A stretch of DNA of 64,000 bases. It comes from Desulfopila sp. IMCC35008. GTDB lineage: Bacteria; Desulfobacterota; Desulfobulbia; Desulfobulbales; Desulfocapsaceae. The translations under genes were made by a program, and so were the position numbers. Positions 53,775-62,791 of the stretch are shown one piece after another (position 1 is the first letter of the stretch; each line of letters opens with the position of its first letter). The notes beneath the pieces are model-generated. The model saw only the letters and a program-made list of their open reading frames with translations. It was not told the origin of the DNA and did no database searches. The DNA lies in contig NZ_CP050700.1 in NCBI RefSeq assembly GCF_010646885.2, positions 3,560,501 through 3,624,500 of the forward strand, given 5' to 3'.

Positions 53775-54578
53775 ATGCAAAACCAAAGCAAAAAACTCGT
53801 TCATAAATCCATGTGGGGAGAGCGCCTGGTAGAAATCTATGACCGGGATGATTTCCGCTATCTCTATTTCAACAGCAGGTTCCTGCAAAGTAAGATGTCT
53901 CTTCGTTCCCCCAGGCATCTTGCACTCCCATACACGCGGTACATGATGCTGTCACTTTTTTTTGTACCGAACCCGAAAAGGATCCTGCTAATCGGCCTTG
54001 GTGCAGGTTCCCTCGTACGCTATCTGCATGAGGTACTGCCTGAGAGTAAAATCGACGCGGTCGACCATTCGGAACAGGTTATCGATCTTGCCAGGGGTTA
54101 TTTCCATCTCCCCGATTCAGCAAGGGTGTCCATCCACTGTCAAGACGGAGTGGATTATATAAAAAGGAACAGGACGAACGAACCTTACGACTTGATCCTG
54201 CTGGACGCATTTGATGAGCAGGGAATGGCGGATGGAATTTACAGCCGGGAGTTTTTTGAGCTCTGTGCCCGCTCACTTAGTCCCAGCGGATTGCTCTGCT
54301 GCAATCTCTGGAGCGGCAAACCGGAAGATGTACAAAATATCTCACGGGAACTCACGCTCCTGTTTCCGGGCCAACTCACATGCAATGTACCGCAACGAGG
54401 AAACATCATAAACTACTCCCTGCCATACTCGGTAAAATGGCATCACTTTTCACTGCTCAGACGAAGAAAAAAGATGCTCCGCGACCGGTTCGGACTCGAT
54501 TACGATTCCATGACCACCAAACTTATTAAAAACAACCTGGGGTATCTCGAACAAATGCTTTTGTTACTTCTCGGCTGA
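53775..54578 (+). CDS. Spermidine synthase-like methyltransferase-fold protein
   Basis: A 267-residue protein with the spermidine synthase fold: I-L-L-I-G-L-G-A-G-S-L-V-R-Y-L, a nucleotide-binding A-V-D-H-S, Q-D-G-V-D-Y-I and L-I-L-L-D-A-F-D in place of the usual catalytic D-S-S-D-P region. The N-terminal substrate domain is short (about 70 residues). The altered catalytic loop and absence of speD or speA nearby make spermidine synthesis uncertain. ATG 53775 is chosen; upstream starts lie in non-conserved sequence. Confidence 0.7.
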   Translation: MQNQSKKLVHKSMWGERLVEIYDRDDFRYLYFNSRFLQSKMSLRSPRHLALPYTRYMMLSLFFVPNPKRILLIGLGAGSLVRYLHEVLPESKIDAVDHSEQVIDLARGYFHLPDSARVSIHCQDGVDYIKRNRTNEPYDLILLDAFDEQGMADGIYSREFFELCARSLSPSGLLCCNLWSGKPEDVQNISRELTLLFPGQLTCNVPQRGNIINYSLPYSVKWHHFSLLRRRKKMLRDRFGLDYDSMTTKLIKNNLGYLEQMLLLLLG

Positions 54579-54644
54579 AATATCCATATCACATGGAAAT
54601 TTTCCTTTAAAGATCAATAATACCTCAAAAGTAGTCAAGAACAA

Positions 54645-54902
54645 CTAAAGTTTCCTGCTCCTTTCGTTGTAACACCCAGGAAAGGCAGCCTGAAAAGCTT
54701 CCGCTGGTGTCCGATAAAAATCGGTTCCGATATCCTGCTTCAGGAACTGAAAGAGCTCGTCATCACCAGAGGCGAAACCGATAAGAGGCCGACCAAATGC
54801 AACGTGGTCTGACTCCGGCTCAATAGCATTATTGGCTAAATCATCCATCCATGAAAATATTCTGGTTTTCAGATCGGCTGATTCCACATTCTCACTCCAC
54901 AT
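54645..54902 (-). pseudogene. N-terminal fragment of an epoxyqueuosine-reductase-like FeS protein
   Basis: An 85-residue frame resembling the beginning of long FeS proteins of the QueG-like/reductive dehalogenase-like family, with a P-E-S-D-H-V-A-F-G-R-P-L-I-G-F-A-S-G-D-D-E-L-F pattern and T-P-A-E-A-F. It stops long before the expected cysteine cluster region of the roughly 300-residue family. The match rests on my recall of motif patterns, so I rate it moderate. Probably a truncated gene. Confidence 0.5.
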
Positions 54903-55587
54903 TTCAAAAAATCACATTCTGAGAAGCAGCTCCGACCAACCTGCTGATCCTGACCGCTTTGCAGGCCGGATATTACCTGTTACCCAAGAGATCGGTTGCA
55001 TATTCAAAACCACTTAGGTATCACCAAATAACCAATCACCTGCAGCTTCCACTTTTGATTTATATTTATTATATCATTACAAGATAATCGGACGATTTCA
55101 AGACAACAGCAGTTGGTACCACCAGAAATCCTTTTTCCCGGACAGCTGTCTTCACAACTGGAAACAACATGTAACAGAAACCCCAATAGACTGAAAACAT
55201 ACAACATATCAGCACAGCTGAGTATTCAAACAATCTGCATCCAATTAAAGAGTTTTAGAGAGAGGAGCATCCTGTCCTGTTTTCTGGACGATTTCCGTTG
55301 AACGATATGCCAGGCCATGCGCACCATCCCCCTCTGTGTCTCACTGAAATGGAGTCCGTCAAGAACATCACACAAGGCATAATAGAGATGCGTATACAAG
55401 AACTTATCACCCTTTCAAGGTGCAACAGGGAGATGGGAAGATTGGCAGGTAGCTCAAAATGGCACACCGCTTGCTTTATTATTTGTCACACGGTGCAAAA
55501 CAGTATGTATACAGCAGTACAAGCAGTATATTTTGATGTTTACCATGATATTCAGCAAGTAATCGTAGTTTTTTGCACCTTTTAGCA
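54903..55587. other. Gene-poor stretch with one possible small gene
   Basis: A 57-codon minus-strand frame (TTG start 55399, stop 55226-55228) has a good ribosome-binding site (GAAAGGG) and protein-like composition (Y-Y-A-L-C-D-V-L-D-G-L-H-F). Nothing else is recognisable before the structured repeat. A run of AGCAGTA-like triplets lies at about 55500-55590. Confidence 0.35.
55226..55399 (-). CDS. Possible 57-residue protein, unknown
   Basis: The frame L-Y-T-H-L-Y-Y-A-L-C-D-V-L-D-G-L-H-F-S-E then T-Q-R-G-M-V-R-M-A-W and a basic stretch ends M-Q-I-V. AAAGGG lies 9 bases upstream of the TTG start. A competing minus-strand frame overlaps it. Too short and unfamiliar to name. Confidence 0.3.
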   Translation of the reverse strand: MYTHLYYALCDVLDGLHFSETQRGMVRMAWHIVQRKSSRKQDRMLLSLKLFNWMQIV

Positions 55588-55683
55588 GTATCAGCAACAC
55601 CAGCAGTACATATCAGGTTTGTCGGACCAACCTTCGAACACAGGTGGGGTGCAGAGACAGGTGACGTCCGACAGGCCAGATAT
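55588..55683. repeat. Structured repeat element, copy 2
   Basis: The element begins with GTATCAGCA (55588-55596) and GCAGTAC (55603-55609). An 18-position stem (17 pairs, two of them G-U, one A-A mismatch) pairs 55610-55627 with 55666-55683 (arms ATATCAGGTTTGTCGGAC and GTCCGACAGGCCAGATAT). The 28-base core at 55631-55658 equals copy 1 exactly. Stem bases differ from copy 1 in at least four pairs by compensatory change (for example A-T to G-C). The loop base closes with A-C-C-T/A-G-G-T. Strand unknown. Confidence 0.75.
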
Positions 55684-55784
55684 AATTCCACCTGACAACG
55701 ATGAAACCACGGCAATTATATCTAGTTTCAATACTGATACCAGGCGCTAAACGTTACTATGCAACAGCATCCCAAACGACAATA

Positions 55785-56054
55785 ATGAAACGCTTCCTGC
55801 CCATAATCATCTCAGCTATCCTGCTTACCGTCACCATGTTTGCAGTGTATGAAATATTCATCTCTCCTGACCTGCTGCAGGGCTATGACAGGGAAATGGA
55901 ATTTCTTATCGTTACACTTTTCTTATGTATCGGATTGTCTTTTGGCACTATGATAATCTGCGTTGTTGAGGTGATCTCCATGAAATCTGTGACCAAACGT
56001 CTGGGCTCCATTAATCAGACAGTCACCCACCTGCACGATAAAAATTTCATGTAG
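55785..56054 (+). CDS. Small membrane protein, unknown
   Basis: An 89-residue protein with two hydrophobic segments (I-I-I-S-A-I-L-L-T-V-T-M-F-A-V and L-I-V-T-L-F-L-C-I-G-L-S-F-G-T-M-I-I-C-V). The start at 55785 follows the structured repeat by about 100 bases. I recognise no family; a long extra N-terminus from 55701 lies in non-coding-looking DNA. Confidence 0.45.
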   Translation: MKRFLPIIISAILLTVTMFAVYEIFISPDLLQGYDREMEFLIVTLFLCIGLSFGTMIICVVEVISMKSVTKRLGSINQTVTHLHDKNFM

Positions 56055-56069
56055 ATACACTTTTTATTC

Positions 56070-57077
56070 TCAGAAATTACCTCCAGGTATTACGGTGTCA
56101 CCTATTCTCTCCAGTTGATCCTGCAAATCATCTACTTCCCGCTGCCAGTAGTTTTCGGTTCCGAAATCGTCTATGACCCTGGTGTGCCCATCAGCAAGAA
56201 CCTGATGAGCACACCAGGCCATATAATGAACAAAACGCATGGCCCGCAACGGCTCAATCAGACGAAACGTCCTGCGATCAAAGCGATAAAACATTTCGTA
56301 CCCTTCCAGAAAGATATCCATTTCCACAAAAGTCTCCTCAAGGGTACCGGGGAGCAGCATCCAGATGTCCTGGACGGGTGGACCCATTACCATATCATCG
56401 AAGTCTATTAGATAAAAAGATTCGCCGGGACGATAGATGATATTGGCAAAATGGCAGTCACCGTGGATACGAATCGGCTTAACACTGTCGAACAGAGGCG
56501 CCGTCTCTTTGATAATACGGGTAACTATCTTCTCGAATTCAGGAGCGATACGCTCAGACACCAAACCACTGTTTAACAGGTAATTGAGTTGCTCCCGGGT
56601 TGAAGCGGTGGGCGACATCAAGGGCCGCTCACTGCTAGGTGAGCGTGAACCGATGCTGTGTACCCGCCCCAGCAAGCGCCCCAGCTGAAGCCACTGATCA
56701 TCATCAAACTCATCCACGCTGCGCCCGCCTTTTTTCGGAAAAAGGGCATAGCAGATCCCATGATACTTTCCAACAGTACCACCAGTTTGTAACTGCAGAG
56801 GGGCAATAACCGGAATCTCATCGGCAGAAAGTTCCTGCAGGAAACGATGCTCGTCAGCAATCCCCCTCTCCGACCAGCGACCCGGCCGATAAAACTTGAC
56901 GACAAGCCCGGAACCGTCCTCCTTCTCCAGCTCATAAACCCTGTTAATATAGCTGTTGAGGGGCCGAAAGAGGTTGGTCAACACCACGCCAAGCGCCCCT
57001 TCCACCAGGTTCAGCACCTGATCGGGCCCCAGATCCCTGAATACTTCTCCCGGGTTTGTCATATCCTTCCTTATCAA
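56070..57077 (-). CDS. srkA: Stress response kinase SrkA (YihE/RdoA)
   Basis: A 335-residue aminoglycoside-phosphotransferase-fold Ser/Thr kinase. L-N-S-Y-I-N-R-V-Y-E-L, the lysine V-V-K-F-Y-R-P-G-R-W, the catalytic loop I-H-G-D-C-H-F-A-N-I and the metal motif I-D-F-D-D are all present. Length matches E. coli SrkA (328). SrkA helps survival under envelope and oxidative stress. It is transcribed away from the RluA-linked gene. Confidence 0.93.
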   Translation of the reverse strand: MIRKDMTNPGEVFRDLGPDQVLNLVEGALGVVLTNLFRPLNSYINRVYELEKEDGSGLVVKFYRPGRWSERGIADEHRFLQELSADEIPVIAPLQLQTGGTVGKYHGICYALFPKKGGRSVDEFDDDQWLQLGRLLGRVHSIGSRSPSSERPLMSPTASTREQLNYLLNSGLVSERIAPEFEKIVTRIIKETAPLFDSVKPIRIHGDCHFANIIYRPGESFYLIDFDDMVMGPPVQDIWMLLPGTLEETFVEMDIFLEGYEMFYRFDRRTFRLIEPLRAMRFVHYMAWCAHQVLADGHTRVIDDFGTENYWQREVDDLQDQLERIGDTVIPGGNF

Positions 57078-57150
57078 ATAGGATTGTTCATTGATTATGT
57101 TTCATATCCTGGCTATTCATAGCCGAAAAGGGTAAAAACTGCTTGAATAA

Positions 57151-57927
57151 ATGAATTACATAAACGACACGCACGCTGCGCAACCGATCTCCGCAACCCA
57201 TGGATACTGCAAGGCCTGCAAGACATCCCATTACCTGCCGCTTGACCCGGCGCTCCCCTACTGTCGAGAATTGATGGACAGACTGGATAGCTCCGCCTCT
57301 ATATTGCTACAGCAGGAAACACCACCCGATCACAACCTCTCCACCAAGTCTCTGTTCGGTGAGGCAAGGGGCAAAATGTTCGGAGTTATGGTTGCCAGGA
57401 ACCCGGATGGCATTCACCAGGTATTGCATGCTTTTTCCGGCCAATATAACGGACTTTGGCAGGTTCCGGGATGGGCACCACCACTTTTTAATCTTGAACT
57501 GTTCCACCGTATCCACGATGCGCGGGAACGGGAAATAAAGGGGATAACCTCTAAACTAGCCGAAATCCCCCCTCAGACAAAGCAATGGCAGACACTACGC
57601 ACTACAAGAAAACAACTCTCCAGAAAACTTATGCAGGATATCTTTTCGATATACAGATTACGTAATTTCCGTGGCGCTTCCATCTCACTTGAAAAAGCAT
57701 TTATTGGCTCAGGCCTGCCCACCGGTACAGGTGACTGCTGTGGTCCCAAATTGCTCGTCTGGGCTGCAACCCGGCAACTCAGGCCTGTAGGCATGGCTGA
57801 ATTCTATTGGGGACGCAAAAATAAATCGGGGACGAGGAAACACGGCGTCATCTACCCCTCCTGTGCCGAAAAGTGCCAACCTTTACTGGGGTTCCTGCTA
57901 TGCAGGAGTAATCATGATCCACGGTGA
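57151..57927 (+). CDS. RluA-family N-terminal accessory domain protein
   Basis: A 258-residue protein that equals the N-terminal extension of longer RluA-family pseudouridine synthases of Vibrio-like bacteria. Recognisable parts are G-E-A-R-G-K-M-F-G-V-M-V, A-F-S-G-Q-Y-N-G, G-D-C-C-G-P-K-L-L and A-E-F-Y-W-G-R-K-N-K-S-G then C-x(3-4)-C-Q-P-L-L. Here it is a separate frame that overlaps the synthase gene by 14 bases. It may bind RNA for the synthase. Confidence 0.8.
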   Translation: MNYINDTHAAQPISATHGYCKACKTSHYLPLDPALPYCRELMDRLDSSASILLQQETPPDHNLSTKSLFGEARGKMFGVMVARNPDGIHQVLHAFSGQYNGLWQVPGWAPPLFNLELFHRIHDAREREIKGITSKLAEIPPQTKQWQTLRTTRKQLSRKLMQDIFSIYRLRNFRGASISLEKAFIGSGLPTGTGDCCGPKLLVWAATRQLRPVGMAEFYWGRKNKSGTRKHGVIYPSCAEKCQPLLGFLLCRSNHDPR

Positions 57928-58555
57928 GCTGAAAATTATCTACCACGATCAATTCCTCGTCATCGCCGACAAACCCGGGGGTCTGCTCTCTGTTCCCGGC
58001 CGCGGGGCAGACAAGCAGGATTGTGTTACAAGCCGGTTACGTAACATGTTCCCGGAAATGATTGAGCAACCGGCAGTTCATCGCCTCGACATGTATACCT
58101 CGGGCCTGCTGGTAGTCGCTGTCACCAGGGAAAGCCATCGTCACTTAAACCGCCAGTTCATGGACCGCACTGTTATTAAACACTACCAAGCCATCGTTGA
58201 AGGTGAGATCCATGGTGATTCCGGAGAAATCCGGCTTCCCTTCAGGCTTGACCCTGCCAACAGACCACTCCAGGTATACGACCCGCAGCAGGGAAAAATG
58301 GGGGTCACCACATGGACCCGACTCTCCCGTGAAGCAGCCGGCACCCGAATCCGTTTCGTTCCACTCACTGGCCGGACCCACCAGCTGCGTGTACATGCCG
58401 CCCACCATCTGGGCCTGTGTTGTCCCATTGTCGGCGACAGCCTGTACGGTTGCGGCAGTGACGGAGACAGGATGCTGCTTCATGCCGAATATCTTGAATT
58501 TACCCACCCTGAAAGTAACAAGAGAGTTCACTTTCACGTACCAGCCCCTTTCTAG
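57914..58555 (+). CDS. RluA-family rRNA/tRNA pseudouridine synthase
   Basis: A 213-residue catalytic domain of the RluA family. I-A-D-K-P-G-G-L-L-S-V-P-G and the catalytic Asp motif H-R-L-D-M-Y-T-S-G-L-L are intact. G-R-T-H-Q-L-R-V-H and L-H-A are also present. It isomerises uridine in structured RNA. The first residues overlap the accessory-domain gene, so the two are almost certainly translated together; together they match one fused protein of other bacteria. Confidence 0.9.
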   Translation: MIHGELKIIYHDQFLVIADKPGGLLSVPGRGADKQDCVTSRLRNMFPEMIEQPAVHRLDMYTSGLLVVAVTRESHRHLNRQFMDRTVIKHYQAIVEGEIHGDSGEIRLPFRLDPANRPLQVYDPQQGKMGVTTWTRLSREAAGTRIRFVPLTGRTHQLRVHAAHHLGLCCPIVGDSLYGCGSDGDRMLLHAEYLEFTHPESNKRVHFHVPAPF

Positions 58556-58611
58556 CCAAACAGTAGCGCCCGACTCTTACTTTTTGTCCCTGAACAGGGT
58601 ATAGTAAGGCC

Positions 58612-60180
58612 ATGAAAACGTACTGGAATTATAAAGACTCTATCAACCTCGAATACTTCATCCAGCTGGATGAGGAGACAGACGATGCCGAGCTTCACGA
58701 GCGGGATCGTAGTTATTTTCTGCAACTTCCCGCAGAATTGCAAAACAAAGAGCGCATCTCCGCGACCCGTCTTCTTCGAGCCTGGATGGACACCAGGGCA
58801 GCAGGGTCGGAAAATACTAAAAGGCTGCCCGGCACTATAGCAGTCGAAATAATGACCATGTTGCGACTGGTACTGGTATTCTTCGCCCTGGTCGCCGGGT
58901 TTGGCGCAGGGGTCCTCTATTTCAGCTATTCCGGGGATACGCCGGTAAATGTCCTGCCTTTTTGCGCCATTTTCGTCCTCTTTCAGTTACTGCTGGTCTT
59001 GCTGCTCCTGTTCAGGCGAGCAGTAACAGGTACGCTGGGAAAAGCCATACCACGTTCGGCAGCTGTCATGCTGGTTTCCCTTCTGGCGGACAGGCTTTAC
59101 CAGCTTGTTGCCGGAAAAACAAGACAGACGCTTGGAGGGAGCCGCCTGCAGCAAATTCAGTCGGTTGACGGACAGGCCAGATCTTTTTTCCGTGTTCACG
59201 CCACGATTTTTTACTGGCCACTCTTCTCGCTCCTTCAGGGTGCAGCCGTCATCTTTAATGTCGGCCTGCTGGCTGCCACATTTCTCAAGATCAGCGTCAG
59301 CGATGTGGCCTTTGGCTGGCAATCCACCCTGCAACTCAGTGGTCAGACCCTCCATAAACTCGCAGGCTGGATCGCCCTGCCATGGTCCTGGTTTCTCGGG
59401 GAAGGAATGGGTTATCCAACGCTTACGGAAGTCGAAGGCAGCAGGATAATCCTGAAAGAGGGAATTGCTCACCTGGCCACGGAAAACCTCATATCCTGGT
59501 GGCCCTTCCTGCTTATGTGCGTACTGGTTTACAGCCTTCTTCCCAGACTGCTACTCTACCTTTACGGCAGATACCGGGAACAGCAGGACGACCTCATCCC
59601 TTCCCCCCTGCCACTGAAGGTCGAGCAGATAATCCGCCGGATGCAGACACCTGTTGTCACCACCCAGGCACCCCCTGAACCTCGGCCAGAATCAGGAGAA
59701 AGAGAGAAAAAAGCCAGCGCCCCCTCCAACACATCAACCGGGATGAATCTTCTGCCAATCGTGGTACTGCTGCCGGATGATTGCTACGACAGCTGCACGA
59801 TAGATGAACTCCGATCCGTTCTGCAGGATGAGGGTTTCAGCCCTGAACACGTCCACAGGTTCGGAGTGGATTACGACAGCGATCAAACGTTACTGAAAAT
59901 GCTCGGGCAGCCCGACCACACCTTTGAAGCAGGTTTTCTTATTATTGTTGAATCATGGATGCCCCCACTCATGGATTTCCTGGTCTTCCTGAAAACACTT
60001 CGAGCTGTAACAGGGCCCACCGTTGCTATCAGAATACGGATGCTTGGCCGCCCGGATGCAAACACCATATTCACGCCGGTAACCGATGCCGGCCACAACG
60101 CCGTTTGGCACCAAAAAACAGGGAGCCTTGGCGATCCGTACCTGGAAGTGTTGTCTCTTATCCCGGGAAGTGGATCATGA
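58612..60180 (+). CDS. DUF2868 membrane protein
   Basis: A 522-residue protein with membrane segments in pairs near 80-130 and 200-255 and near 300, a shape typical of DUF2868. The N-terminal Y-F-I-Q-L-D-E-E-T-D-D and R-S-Y-F-L-Q-L-P-A region and a soluble C-terminal domain (I-V-V-L-L-P-D-D-C-Y) frame the membrane part. It is coupled (ATGA) to the DUF3482 GTPase gene as in other genomes. Function unknown; likely a membrane anchor for the GTPase. Confidence 0.8.
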   Translation: MKTYWNYKDSINLEYFIQLDEETDDAELHERDRSYFLQLPAELQNKERISATRLLRAWMDTRAAGSENTKRLPGTIAVEIMTMLRLVLVFFALVAGFGAGVLYFSYSGDTPVNVLPFCAIFVLFQLLLVLLLLFRRAVTGTLGKAIPRSAAVMLVSLLADRLYQLVAGKTRQTLGGSRLQQIQSVDGQARSFFRVHATIFYWPLFSLLQGAAVIFNVGLLAATFLKISVSDVAFGWQSTLQLSGQTLHKLAGWIALPWSWFLGEGMGYPTLTEVEGSRIILKEGIAHLATENLISWWPFLLMCVLVYSLLPRLLLYLYGRYREQQDDLIPSPLPLKVEQIIRRMQTPVVTTQAPPEPRPESGEREKKASAPSNTSTGMNLLPIVVLLPDDCYDSCTIDELRSVLQDEGFSPEHVHRFGVDYDSDQTLLKMLGQPDHTFEAGFLIIVESWMPPLMDFLVFLKTLRAVTGPTVAIRIRMLGRPDANTIFTPVTDAGHNAVWHQKTGSLGDPYLEVLSLIPGSGS

Positions 60181-61598
60181 ACGCTGTGGAACGTTCTCCG
60201 GAAATTGCAATTATTGGCCACCCGAATGAAGGGAAATCGTCGGTCCTCTCAACTCTGGCAGAAGATGACTCCGTTCGTGTCAGCGCCACGCCTGGAGAGA
60301 CCGTTGTCTGCAGGACATTTCCCGTCCGTATAGACGGTAGAGAGGTACTTCGTTTTACCGACACCCCCGGTTTCCAGAATCCCTCCAGAGTCCTAGCCGA
60401 ACTTCGAAAACTAACCGAGGAAGATGGGGATTGTATCACCCGGTTCCGGGAAAAATTCCAGACCGTGCCGGAACTTCACGACGATATAGAACTTCTTCAG
60501 CCGATAGAGCGGGGAGCCGGCATTATCTATGTTGTCGATGGCTCACGGCCTGTCCGCAATGTGGACAGGGCGGAAATGGAGATACTTCGCCTCAGCGGTC
60601 GTCCCCGAATGGCCATCATCAACTGTAAGGATGATCGGTATAACCACCTCGACAGCTGGAAGAACGAGTTCAGAAAGACTTTCAACTCAAACCGGGTATT
60701 CAATGCCCACCGGGCCACCTACGCAGAGAGGATCCTGCTGCTGGAAGCGTTAAAGTCCATCGATCAGGACTGGCACCCTATATTGGATAAAGTTGTCGTT
60801 GCATTCAAAGACGATTGGGCCTCACGGAACAGGCAGACGATGCATATCCTGCTCGATCTGTTTACCGATTGTCTGCAATACACGGTTTCAGCTCCGCTCA
60901 ACGCCACAACTGACCAGGAAGAGCTGCAAAAACAGCTCACCAGAAGTTATCATAAAACAATCGGTGAGAAAGAAAAGAAAGCCCACCGCAGAATACGCGG
61001 TCTCTATAAACACAATATTTTTGATTATTCCCTGCCAGCACACTCCCTGCTCCATGAAGAACTTTTCAGTGAAAAAACCTGGAGCGTTATGGGGCTTTCC
61101 AAAACCCAAATCGTCATCATCGGTGGCCTGGGTGCTGCAGCCATCGGGGCCGGTATCGATATTGCTGCGGGTGGCATGGCCCTTGGGTTGGTAACCGGAC
61201 TGGCCGGGGCAGCCGGGGCCATCGGGGCGCTGTGGGGAGGAAAAAAACTATCGCAGGACGGTGTGTTCGGAGTTCGCATCGGCGGGGAACAACTTCGGCT
61301 CGGCCCGGCGACAGACATCAACCTGCTGTTTGTTCTGATAAACCGAGCCTTACTCTATTATAAACACACCATCAACTGGGCACACGGCAGAAGGGATTAT
61401 GAGAATATTTCTATAAAATCAGAAACAGAAAACCATTCCTTCAACATAACCTCTAACTGGTCAACAGCCAGGCTGCGTATCTGTAGTTCCTTTTTTTCGG
61501 CTGTAACGGGTAAGAAAGAAAATAATATTGGCCAGGAGAAGAAGAAACTCGGTGAAATTATTGAGCGGTCCCTGGCTGAGATTTCCAGTGAGGAGTAA
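60177..61598 (+). CDS. DUF3482-family GTPase
   Basis: A 473-residue protein with a Ras-like GTPase domain: P-loop G-H-P-N-E-G-K-S-S (residues 14-22), switch II D-T-P-G, and N-C-K-D as the N-K-x-D element. A glycine-rich hydrophobic region (about 315-360) and a C-terminal helical tail follow; that part is DUF3482. It is the typical companion of DUF2868. ATG 60177 overlaps the upstream stop; the upstream start adds a non-conserved tail. Possible link to membrane stress is inferred. Confidence 0.85.
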   Translation: MNAVERSPEIAIIGHPNEGKSSVLSTLAEDDSVRVSATPGETVVCRTFPVRIDGREVLRFTDTPGFQNPSRVLAELRKLTEEDGDCITRFREKFQTVPELHDDIELLQPIERGAGIIYVVDGSRPVRNVDRAEMEILRLSGRPRMAIINCKDDRYNHLDSWKNEFRKTFNSNRVFNAHRATYAERILLLEALKSIDQDWHPILDKVVVAFKDDWASRNRQTMHILLDLFTDCLQYTVSAPLNATTDQEELQKQLTRSYHKTIGEKEKKAHRRIRGLYKHNIFDYSLPAHSLLHEELFSEKTWSVMGLSKTQIVIIGGLGAAAIGAGIDIAAGGMALGLVTGLAGAAGAIGALWGGKKLSQDGVFGVRIGGEQLRLGPATDINLLFVLINRALLYYKHTINWAHGRRDYENISIKSETENHSFNITSNWSTARLRICSSFFSAVTGKKENNIGQEKKKLGEIIERSLAEISSEE

Positions 61599-61603
61599 AG
61601 ACC

Positions 61604-62779
61604 ATGGAACGAACTATTACCACTGAGACCCGGCCTATCAAGCTCTGGCTGCCCGACATTGACGACGACACCCTGCAACAGGCGAGGAATCTAGCGAATT
61701 TCCCCGGAATCCACCACCATATAGCTATCATGCCCGATGCTCATGTCGGGTACGGAATGCCCATCGGGGGAGTCGCAGCAACAGACAACCTGGTTATCCC
61801 TAATGCCGTTGGTGTAGACATCGGTTGTGGAGTCTGTACCGTCCAGACCACCTTAAAAAACGTTGACCGGTCCGAGCTCAAAAAAATCATGGGAGCGATC
61901 CGCCGGGAAATTCCTTTGGGCTTTAAACATCATAAAAATGCACAGCCGTCGAAGTTTATGCCTCAACCGCCTAAAGGCATAACCCTCCGGGATCTTCCTG
62001 TGGTCTCATCAGAATACAAAAGCGGCCGCAGCCAACTCGGGACTCTGGGCGGGGGCAATCATTTTATAGAAATTCAGCGTGATGAAGACGAATACATCTG
62101 GCTGATGATCCACTCCGGCAGCAGGAATATCGGTTACAGGGTCGCCCGTCACTACAACAACCTGGCCCAGGCTTATAACACCAACCACATGTCAGGCGTG
62201 CCGACCAGCTGGCAGCTCGCCTTCCTGCCACTTGATAGTGAAGCGGGCCAATTGTACCTGCAGGAGATGCAGTATTGCGTCGATTTCGCGCGTGCCAACC
62301 GTAAGCTGATGATGGAGCGCCTCCAGGATATTATCCAGGAGTTTTGTTCTCCTGTCCATTTTTTCGAACGCATAGATATTGCCCACAATTATGCCACACT
62401 GGAACATCATTTTGGTAAAGACGTACTGGTGCACCGCAAGGGAGCAACCAGGGCAGGGAAAGGTGAAATCGGTATTATCCCCGGTTCGCAGGGAACCAGT
62501 AGCTATATCGTACAGGGAAAAGGCAACCCGGACAGTTTTTGCTCCTGCTCACACGGAGCGGGCAGAAAACTCGGCAGAAAACAGGCCCAGCGGACGCTGA
62601 ACCTGCAAAAAGAAATAACCATACTGGAAGAACAGCATATCATACACGCGGTCCGCTCAAAGAGGAACCTGGAAGAGGCTGTCGGTGCTTATAAAAATAT
62701 AGAAAAAGTACTCTCTCGCCAGAAAGACCTTGTCGCACCGCTCACCCGTCTTCAACCGCTGGCCGTTGTCAAAGGATAG
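61604..62779 (+). CDS. rtcB: RNA-splicing ligase RtcB-family protein
   Basis: A 391-residue RtcB. Metal and catalytic motifs are kept: M-P-D-A-H-V-G-Y-G, V-G-V-D-I-G-C-G-V with the Cys ligand, G-G-G-N-H-F-I-E, H-S-G-S-R-N-I-G, H-R-K-G-A-T-R-A-G and S-H-G-A-G-R with the guanylated His. It joins RNA 2',3'-cyclic phosphate or 3'-phosphate ends to 5'-OH ends. It follows the GTPase by 5 bases, so it is in that operon. No archease or RtcA gene is visible. Confidence 0.92.
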   Translation: MERTITTETRPIKLWLPDIDDDTLQQARNLANFPGIHHHIAIMPDAHVGYGMPIGGVAATDNLVIPNAVGVDIGCGVCTVQTTLKNVDRSELKKIMGAIRREIPLGFKHHKNAQPSKFMPQPPKGITLRDLPVVSSEYKSGRSQLGTLGGGNHFIEIQRDEDEYIWLMIHSGSRNIGYRVARHYNNLAQAYNTNHMSGVPTSWQLAFLPLDSEAGQLYLQEMQYCVDFARANRKLMMERLQDIIQEFCSPVHFFERIDIAHNYATLEHHFGKDVLVHRKGATRAGKGEIGIIPGSQGTSSYIVQGKGNPDSFCSCSHGAGRKLGRKQAQRTLNLQKEITILEEQHIIHAVRSKRNLEEAVGAYKNIEKVLSRQKDLVAPLTRLQPLAVVKG

Positions 62780-62791
62780 GAAGCTGGCAAC

